Below, one piece after another: positions 57,671-64,000 of a stretch of 64,000 nucleotides of DNA. The number at the start of each line of letters is the position of its first letter. Positions within the stretch are counted from its first letter, which is position 1. The position numbers were made by a program, and so were the translations under genes. This DNA is from Terriglobia bacterium (GTDB lineage Bacteria > Acidobacteriota > Terriglobia > Terriglobales > Acidobacteriaceae), in NCBI GenBank assembly GCA_020073385.1, contig JAIQFH010000003.1, positions 124,001-188,000 of the forward strand, written 5' to 3'. The notes below the pieces were generated by a model. That model ran no database searches, had not been told where the DNA came from, and saw only the letters and a program-made list of their open reading frames with translations.

Positions 57671-58815
57671 TAGTTTCCCTCGTGCATTCTCGAAATGAGC
57701 AGCAAGGCCAGGTCAGTTCCCGTCGGCGTCCCGCACACCGTGCTGGTCTCACGTTCGATGCGAAACACCAGATCCATCGCCGTATCTGCCAGGTCCGGGT
57801 TGCGCCGCAGTCCCGCTCCTGTAATCTGTGGCTTTAACCGGGCCCATTTGTCGCCGAGAGAGGGCACGCTTGCCGGTGCGGTAGCCTTGACGGTCGGCAC
57901 CGCGCAACTTCTTAGTCTCTGCCCCGCGGCGACAAACGCCTCCATCACGATCCGGTTGCGCTCGCGTGCAGGAATCTGCCGTCGGAAGGGATCCAGGTGC
58001 AAAACCAATTGCGCTGTCTTCAGCCGCTCCGCACTTTCCGGATCGTTCGGATTGGCGCTGATTGCGGACTGCAAGTAGTGCTGGGCTAACTGGTACCGTC
58101 CTAGTTCGAAGGCCGCGTATCCTGCTCCCGCCAATGCGGCTGCATTATGCCGGTCAGACTTCAGGGCAGCGTTGTACGCCCCCAGGGCATGTTCGTAGTC
58201 TTCCGCGCGCAGAAAAACGTCGCCGATGCGTTGTTGCTGCACTGGATCGGGCCCTGCATTTTCCGACAGCGCAATCAGTTCACTCTGCGCCTGTGCCTTG
58301 AGGTGATTCCGCAGGAGGAGTTCGATCAACTCCAAACGTGCATTGCGGCGCATTCCTTCTTGATCGCTCGGCCACACCGCATATACCGCGTTGTGGTAAT
58401 AACGAATAGCGTTGTCGGTCTCTCCTCGTTGCGCTGCGATTCGCGCCAGTTCGAGATTCACGATTCCATTCTCCGGCTCTCGGTCCCATAGGTTTGTCAG
58501 ATATGCGAAGGCTTGTCCCGTATGGCCTTCTCCGATCAAAGCCTCGGCCAGGTTGAGCTGATAGGAATATTCATCGGGTGAGTAAAGCAGCGCCGCCCGG
58601 AAATCGGTAACCGCAGCATCAAACCGCTTACCATTCAGATCGGCGATGCCACGGTTGAACCAGCGCTCCCCGATCGCCTGTCTCTGGGCTTGATGCGTGC
58701 GCGACAAGACCGTCACGCCAAGAAAGAACACAATCGCGAGCACCGAGAATACCGCCAGCATGATAGGCCGCTGTCGCAGATAAAACCGGTATTTGGCGTA
58801 TGCTTCCGATGCCAT
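57670..58815 (-). CDS. Tetratricopeptide repeat protein with N-terminal TM segment
   Basis: WFNRGIADLNGKRFDAAVTDFRAALLYSPDEYSYQLNLAEALIGEGHTGQAFAYLTNLWDREPENG and further TPRs. Confidence 0.85.
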   Translation of the reverse strand: MASEAYAKYRFYLRQRPIMLAVFSVLAIVFFLGVTVLSRTHQAQRQAIGERWFNRGIADLNGKRFDAAVTDFRAALLYSPDEYSYQLNLAEALIGEGHTGQAFAYLTNLWDREPENGIVNLELARIAAQRGETDNAIRYYHNAVYAVWPSDQEGMRRNARLELIELLLRNHLKAQAQSELIALSENAGPDPVQQQRIGDVFLRAEDYEHALGAYNAALKSDRHNAAALAGAGYAAFELGRYQLAQHYLQSAISANPNDPESAERLKTAQLVLHLDPFRRQIPARERNRIVMEAFVAAGQRLRSCAVPTVKATAPASVPSLGDKWARLKPQITGAGLRRNPDLADTAMDLVFRIERETSTVCGTPTGTDLALLLISRMHEGN

Positions 58816-58918
58816 CTTTTCTTCCTGTCCATCCGCAACTGCGAAGTCCTAACTACTATTAGGAATCGAAGACGAATATTCAATCGACCGGTCGATGTAG
58901 AAACAGTGTCAGCGGGTG

Positions 58919-58960
58919 CCCCACCCCTTGTCCCGCGTTCTTTGGCGGGACAGGGTGGGG
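58919..58960. repeat. Inverted repeat (CCCCACCC…GGGTGGGG family)
   Basis: CCCCACCCCTTGTCCCGC-GTTCTTTG-GCGGGACAGGGTGGGG. Confidence 0.8.
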
Positions 58961-59052
58961 ACTTTGACTTTGCACACGCAGTACGAATTGTCGACAGAGC
59001 GGAAGGATCACGTGCGCATTCTGGGCAAGCTTCTCCCAGCTTCCCTCGAGCT

Positions 59053-59799
59053 TCACCGCGCGAACGCCAGGTGATCCGCTCTGTTCCTCTGCCAGCACGC
59101 GTCATTGTCCTCGCTGCAAAAGGGTCGCTCCTTCCCATAGCTCACGGTTTTGATGCGGTCCGCCGAGACCCCGTGCTGCAACAATGCGCGCTTCAGCGAC
59201 TCGGCGCGGCTCGTTCCCAGCGCGAGGTTGTATTCTTCCGATCCCCGGTCATCGCAATGTCCCTCGACCACAACCTTGATCGCTGGATGCTGCGCCAGGA
59301 AAGCGGCATCGCCCTGCGCACTCGGCGCCTGGTCCTGCCGGATCTCGGACTTGTCGTAGTCAAACAATACGTCCTTCACGTTACGGGCGAAAAGGTCTTC
59401 ATCTGAGATGGAAGGGGTTGGGGCGTGCGCTACTCGGGCGTTGACGGTCACCCGGGTCGACGCGTCCTTGGTCCCGCCCGGTCCCTTTGCCGTGAGCGTG
59501 TAGGTGATCGACGAATCCGGGGTCACCGTCCTCGAACCCGACGCCGTTACGACTCCAACGCCGTCGATATTGATGTCTGTCGCGTTATTAGTTTGCCAGG
59601 TCAACGTTGTGGCCAGTCCTTGCTCAATGACCGCCGGATTCGCGGCCAGCGTTGCCGTCGGCGCGGGCGGCGCGGGGGCAGGCGGCGGCGTGGCTTGCGC
59701 GGTCTTCTTGTGGCAACCCGAAAATGTAAATACGCCCGCGAGAATCACTGCAATCGTGAACGACGTGCGTGTAAGCTGCATGACTTTAATCCTCCTCAT
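59053..59799 (-). CDS. OmpA/Pal-like lipoprotein with Ig-like N-terminal region
   Basis: Lipobox GVFTFSGC; KDVLFDYDKSEIRQDQAPSAQGDAAFLAQHPAIKVVVEGHCDDRGSEEYNLALGTSRAESLKRALLQHGVSADRIKTVSYGKERP. Confidence 0.92.
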   Translation of the reverse strand: MRRIKVMQLTRTSFTIAVILAGVFTFSGCHKKTAQATPPPAPAPPAPTATLAANPAVIEQGLATTLTWQTNNATDINIDGVGVVTASGSRTVTPDSSITYTLTAKGPGGTKDASTRVTVNARVAHAPTPSISDEDLFARNVKDVLFDYDKSEIRQDQAPSAQGDAAFLAQHPAIKVVVEGHCDDRGSEEYNLALGTSRAESLKRALLQHGVSADRIKTVSYGKERPFCSEDNDACWQRNRADHLAFAR

Positions 59800-59938
59800 A
59801 GAAAATCGAGTTAAGCCTGAAATGGCGGACAGACTTGCTCAATCGTCACAGCGGAAGAAAAACGCCGCCATAGGCGCACGCTTCCATTCGCCGCTGCAAC
59901 TTAGAGTGAATTGATTCGGAAGTGACTGATGAACGGAA

Positions 59939-60241
59939 TCAGCAGCGAAGAACTGAAGGACATCCGGATGAGGGATAGTTATACCCAGATTCCTGGCATA
60001 GAGCTGGTGTCCACAACGGCGACACTATCCCCAGGCTCACACGGCCAAGCCAATTCTGGACCGCCTTTATTCCTGTCCGAATGACAACACGCAAACGGGT
60101 CGCCGCACGGATCGAGAGCAGCGCCGTGACCGGACCATGCACGGCCGGGTAAGGTCCCTCGTGGCCGGGGAGAAAAAAGATGGCGAGCACGCAAAATACG
60201 GCAACCACCGCCAGCGCACCAGCAATCCGTACGGGAGTCAT
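59939..60241 (-). CDS. Small membrane-anchored hypothetical protein
   Basis: MTPVRIAGALAVVAVFCVLAIFFLPG…; upstream part of the ORF-track call reads through a repeat. Confidence 0.4.
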   Translation of the reverse strand: MTPVRIAGALAVVAVFCVLAIFFLPGHEGPYPAVHGPVTALLSIRAATRLRVVIRTGIKAVQNWLGRVSLGIVSPLWTPALCQESGYNYPSSGCPSVLRC

Positions 60242-60287
60242 AGAAGATACTGCCCGATTATACTTACTCGAAAACCGTTCGGGTAAA

Positions 60288-60360
60288 TCACAAAGGACAC
60301 GAAGTCCCACGAAGGTAACTCGGTTCGAACTTCCTTCGTGATCCTTCGTGTCCTTTGTGA
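60288..60360. repeat. Fold-back repeat, CACAAAGGACACGAAG family
   Basis: TCACAAAGGACACGAAGTCCCACGAAGG … CCTTCGTGATCCTTCGTGTCCTTTGTGA. Confidence 0.9.
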
Positions 60361-60393
60361 AATTGCCGTTTCTTGGTTGGATTCCCCCCAGCT

Positions 60394-62265
60394 TCAGGAT
60401 CCATGCACTTTCGTGGTACGGGACGTCGTAGTTCCCCACCACCCCGGCTCGCGTACATGTTCATCCCGCAAGCGGCGTGTTCGCGCCGCCAGGATCGCCG
60501 CTCTTCCCAGGTATCCCACTGCCTTCCGCTCATCGCTCCGGTCCACCACCGGCAAACGTCCCACATCCTGATGCAGCATCTTGGCTGCAGCTTCGGACAC
60601 GAGTTCATCCGGATAAGTCACCACCAGCGTGGTGCTTCCTGCTTCCTCCACCGTAATCATTCCGCTCGGATCTCCGTCTAGGGCTCGCAGAATGTCCCCG
60701 CGCGTGACAATCCCTGACAGCTTATCGTTGTCCAGAATCAAGAGGGCTTCATAACGCGCCACCGCGGGATCGTGCCTCGCGATTCGCTCCGCCACTTCTC
60801 CAACCTTGGTCCCCGCCGCGATCACCGGAGGATCCTTTTCCATGGTTTCTGCAACGGTGACTTGCGTCAGGACGTCGGCCTCGTAATCCTGATGGACCCG
60901 CAGCCCGCGCCGCGCCAGCTTTTCCGTCATGATCGAACTCCGTGGCATAAACAGCATCGCGATTCCATCCGCAATCACGGCCACCAGCATCAGCGGCAGC
61001 ACCGAGTTGTAGTCTCGGGTAATTTCAAACGCAAAAATAATGAAAGAGAATGTGGCCCGCGAAGCCGCTCCGAATACCGCGCCCATGGCGACGAGCGCAA
61101 ACGCCCCTGGCGACAGATGGGCATTCGGAAAAACATGATTCCCGATCATCGCAAACAGCCCGCCCATCGCCGCGCTCCACATAAATGTCGGAGCCAGCAA
61201 ACCGCCTGAGGTCCCCGATCCCAGCGAAATCACTAGCGCCGCAAACTTCGCGATCATCACCACCAACAAAACCTTCCACGCTAATTCGCCGTTCAGGATC
61301 GCCCCAATCGTGTCGTATCCCACGCCGAACACGCGCGGAACCAAGAATCCGATGATGCCCAATCCCAGCGCGCCAATCGCCGGCCACCACAGTTCGTCCA
61401 CCGGAAGCTTTTCAAAAAGATCCTCCACCCAATACAGCGCTTTGCTCAACACGATCGCGGCCAGCCCACAAATCGGTCCCAGCACGAGATAGAAGGGCAA
61501 TGCCCGGGGAATCGCAAAATCCACCGCTCCAACCTGGAACATCGGTCCCGGCCCCAGCAATTGCATGTGCACCGCCGTGGCCAGCGTGCTCGCGATAACC
61601 AGAGGAATAAACGATCGCGACTTGAATTCGAACAGCAGCAGTTCAATGGCAAGGATCACTCCCGCGATCGGAGTATTGAATGTGGCCGACATTCCCGCTG
61701 CCGCGCCGCAAGCCAGCAGAACTTTCCTCTCCACCGCCGTCGTATGGAGGACCTGGCCAACGAGCGATCCCAACGCACCGCCTGTTTGAATGATCGGTCC
61801 TTCCGCGCCGAACGGCCCGCCCGTCCCGATGGCGATCGCCGCGGAAATCGGCTTCAGCAGCGCCACCTTCGGCTCGATCCGGCTGCGGTTCACCAGAACC
61901 GCCTCCATGGCCTCAGGAATCCCGTGTCCCTTGATCTTCGAGCTGCCGTACTTGGCCATTACTCCGACAATCAATCCACCAACTACCGGAACCAGAATGA
62001 CCCACCATCCCAGATGGTGTCCGCCCACACTGCGGAAAGTTGTGGTTGCCTCGTGAAAGAAGAAGAGGTTTGTGAACAACCCGATGAGCTTGTAAAGAAT
62101 GTAGGCGACGATCCCGGCGAGCAATCCCACCCCAGCCGCGAGAAAAGACATCAGCACAATCCGGAATGGCGCGGGCGCGTCCAGCGCTAAAGGCGACACC
62201 CCCGAGGCCGCCAGCGGTTCATTCGGAATTGCCCCGGACCCGTGGTTGTTGTTGCGGCTGCTCAT
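60394..62265 (-). CDS. ClC-type chloride channel with C-terminal CBS domains (paralogue 2)
   Basis: KIKGHGIPEAMEAVLVNRSRIEPKVALLKPISAAIAIGTGGPFGAEGPIIQTGGALGS; GSGTSGGLLAPTFMWSAAMGG; CBS ITVEEAGSTTLVVTYPDELVSEAAAKMLHQDVGRLPVVDR. Confidence 0.93.
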   Translation of the reverse strand: MSSRNNNHGSGAIPNEPLAASGVSPLALDAPAPFRIVLMSFLAAGVGLLAGIVAYILYKLIGLFTNLFFFHEATTTFRSVGGHHLGWWVILVPVVGGLIVGVMAKYGSSKIKGHGIPEAMEAVLVNRSRIEPKVALLKPISAAIAIGTGGPFGAEGPIIQTGGALGSLVGQVLHTTAVERKVLLACGAAAGMSATFNTPIAGVILAIELLLFEFKSRSFIPLVIASTLATAVHMQLLGPGPMFQVGAVDFAIPRALPFYLVLGPICGLAAIVLSKALYWVEDLFEKLPVDELWWPAIGALGLGIIGFLVPRVFGVGYDTIGAILNGELAWKVLLVVMIAKFAALVISLGSGTSGGLLAPTFMWSAAMGGLFAMIGNHVFPNAHLSPGAFALVAMGAVFGAASRATFSFIIFAFEITRDYNSVLPLMLVAVIADGIAMLFMPRSSIMTEKLARRGLRVHQDYEADVLTQVTVAETMEKDPPVIAAGTKVGEVAERIARHDPAVARYEALLILDNDKLSGIVTRGDILRALDGDPSGMITVEEAGSTTLVVTYPDELVSEAAAKMLHQDVGRLPVVDRSDERKAVGYLGRAAILAARTRRLRDEHVREPGWWGTTTSRTTKVHGS

Positions 62266-62449
62266 GAACTCTCCCTTTCGAATTGCATACAATCACAGAA
62301 GCGGCACTAACACTGAAGGATGGCCCACTTCTTCCTGACCTTGTAAGAAGCGTCGATTTCCCTTTTCCAAACTCAGCGCGGTCCGCAATGCGCAGCTCTG
62401 GCGCACCGCAAACACGTTCGAGAGCCTGAAACTTGCGCCAGCAGTACCA

Positions 62450-62506
62450 TGGAAGAGCGGCCCTTCAGGGCCGCGAAGAATCGTGCGATGAGGGGGCCTT
62501 AGCCCC
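62450..62506 (+). repeat. Double-hairpin repeat (family B, copy 3)
   Basis: TGGAAGAGCGGCCCTTCAGGGCCGCG…GGGGGCCTTAGCCCCCGCGG. Confidence 0.8.
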
Positions 62507-62956
62507 CGCGGTCCTTCTCCGCGTTCGTTTGTCAGCTCCATCCTGTTTTCCCGCCATCACGCGCCGCAACGCCGCCACCAGACGCGGCGCTGCCTCCCGT
62601 AACTCGTCGTGATGGTGCAGCGCCAGATCAGCTAGCACGTTTTCGCCCTTGGGCGTGAGGGCCATCAATACCTCGCGCCGGTCGTCCTCGGCCCGCTCCC
62701 GCCGCACATAGCCGCCAGCTTCCAGCCGATTGATCAATTCCACCGCGCTGTGATGCTGGATGTGCAGGCGGTTGGCCAGTTCCCGAATCCGCGGTCGCAG
62801 CCCCTCCGGCATCCCCTTGATGGTCAGCATCAATTGATACTGCCCTCGCTCCAGGCCCGCCGCCTGCACGGCCCGATCGCTGAAAGCAAAAAACTCCCGA
62901 ATCTGATACCTGAATTCCGCCAGAGCCCGATAATCCGCCAGCGTCAGCTTCTTCAT
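62465..62956 (-). CDS. MarR family transcriptional regulator
   Basis: MPEGLRPRIRELANRLHIQHHSAVELINRLEAGGYVRRERAEDDRREVLMALTPKGENVLADLA. Start chosen at MKKLTLADYRALAEF. Confidence 0.88.
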   Translation of the reverse strand: MKKLTLADYRALAEFRYQIREFFAFSDRAVQAAGLERGQYQLMLTIKGMPEGLRPRIRELANRLHIQHHSAVELINRLEAGGYVRRERAEDDRREVLMALTPKGENVLADLALHHHDELREAAPRLVAALRRVMAGKQDGADKRTRRRTAGAKAPSSHDSSRP

Positions 62957-62966
62957 GCTGTGGATT

Positions 62967-63014
62967 CTATCGTGCAACGATAGTCTCTACATATTATATC
63001 GCACTGCGATATAA
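62967..63014. promoter_or_regulatory. Two palindromic operator-like sites upstream of the MarR gene
   Basis: CTATCGT-GCA-ACGATAG (62967-62983) and TTATATCGCA-C-TGCGATATAA (62994-63014). Confidence 0.75.
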
Positions 63015-63170
63015 CCGATTGGATAACGTTGACCGTGCCGGGGGGAGTCACGGCTTTATCCCTAGACTTCCTCCGTGTTCCTCTGTGCCCCTGTGGTGAA
63101 CGGACCTCGCTAGCCGATTCCGCACCCATCCATTTAGAATCCTCTGTCCACACCGGACAGGAGACCGCCC

Positions 63171-64000
63171 GTGATCCCGCGCTATACCCGTCCCGAGATG
63201 GCCCGCATCTGGAGCGACGAGAATCGCTTCCGCACCTGGCTCGCAGTCGAGGTCGCCGCCACCGAAACCCTCGCCGAAGCAGGACTCGTGCCCAAAGAGG
63301 CCGCCCAAGCCATCAAGGAACGCGCCGACTTCCGCGTTGAGCGCATCCACGAGATCGAAGCCGAAGTGCGGCACGACGTCATCGCCTTCACCACGGCAGT
63401 TGCCGAAATCGTCGGCCCGCACGCCCGCTGGTTTCACTACGGACTCACCTCCAACGACGTCGTAGACACTGCGCAGGCCCTTCTCATCTGCCAGGCCTCG
63501 CAAGTCATCGCGCAAGACCTGCAGCGCCTCTCTGAAGTGCTCGAACGCCGCGCCTGGGAGTTCAAAGACACTCCCATGATCGGGCGCACGCATGGCATCC
63601 ACGCCGAGCCCATCACCTTCGGATTCAAGATCGCCAACTGGTATTCCGAAACGCAGCGAAATATTGCGCGCTTCATGGCTGCAGCAGAAGACATGCGCGT
63701 CGGAAAGTTCTCGGGCGCGGTAGGAATCTTTGCGCACCTCACTCCGGAACTGGAAGAAAAGATCTGCCGGCGTCTAGGATTGAAAGCCGCTGCCGTTTCG
63801 TCGCAGGTGATCCAGCGCGATCGTCACGCGCACTACCTTTCCACGCTCGCAGTCATTGCCTCGACACTCGACAAGATCGCCACTGAAATCCGCCACCTGC
63901 AGCGCACCGAGGTTCGTGAAGCGGAGGAGTTCTTCAGCGAAAAGCAAAAGGGATCTTCGGCCATGCCGCACAAGCGCAATCCCGTGACACTCGAGCAGAT
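63171..64000 (+). CDS. purB: Adenylosuccinate lyase, truncated by the right window edge (GTG start; absent from the supplied ORF track)
   Basis: Translation MIPRYTRPEMARIWSDENRFRTWLAVEVAATETLAEAG…WFHYGLTSNDVVDTAQALL…GRTHGIHAEPITFGFK…KQKGSSAMPHKRNPVTLEQ (lyase signature). Confidence 0.94.
   Translation, partial: MIPRYTRPEMARIWSDENRFRTWLAVEVAATETLAEAGLVPKEAAQAIKERADFRVERIHEIEAEVRHDVIAFTTAVAEIVGPHARWFHYGLTSNDVVDTAQALLICQASQVIAQDLQRLSEVLERRAWEFKDTPMIGRTHGIHAEPITFGFKIANWYSETQRNIARFMAAAEDMRVGKFSGAVGIFAHLTPELEEKICRRLGLKAAAVSSQVIQRDRHAHYLSTLAVIASTLDKIATEIRHLQRTEVREAEEFFSEKQKGSSAMPHKRNPVTLEQ

Noticed and set aside
55890-57752. 620-aa minus-strand ORF overlapping the ClC gene in another frame
   Set aside because: Shadow ORF: composition Gly/Arg/Cys-rich with no domain-like segments, while the overlapping 591-aa frame is an unmistakable ClC-CBS protein.
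59939-60442. Full 167-aa ORF as a protein
   Set aside because: N-terminal two-fifths reads through the fold-back repeat at 60288-60360; only the 100-aa part from 60241 is plausible.

Overview
64 kb chromosomal window of a high-GC bacterium, most likely Acidobacteriota. That placement is an inference from the Oar-like TonB receptor, the CadC/TolB-type regulator, the acidobacterial-style lipoproteins and the interspersed repeats. About 47 protein-coding genes are supported, mostly housekeeping or redox functions: a PE-ligase LigD, a GMC/gluconate-dehydrogenase-3/nonaheme cytochrome locus, PQQ dehydrogenase plus cytochrome c, UbiX, LarB, MsrPQ, MtnA, PyrE, PncB, SulP, Lol ABC components, ClpC, an M48 protease, two ClC-CBS channels and a truncated PurB at the right edge. 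I see no CRISPR array, prophage, transposase, rRNA or recognisable tRNA. The less ordinary content is non-coding. (1) A ~290-nt hairpin-rich minus-strand segment at ~6774-7068 has a promoter-like upstream, a strong intrinsic terminator and a tiny ORF behind a strong Shine-Dalgarno; it is a candidate independently transcribed RNA. (2) At least five families of short palindromic or fold-back repeats occur, including six two-ended BIME-like elements with similar inverted ends but dissimilar cores. (3) Several repeats appear to lie in frame inside genes: ligD linker, Lol permease, PQQ-dehydrogenase N-terminus and cytochrome C-terminus. (4) Clean palindromic operators precede the BON-domain gene and the MarR gene. 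Functional calls are from reading translations; no database search was run.
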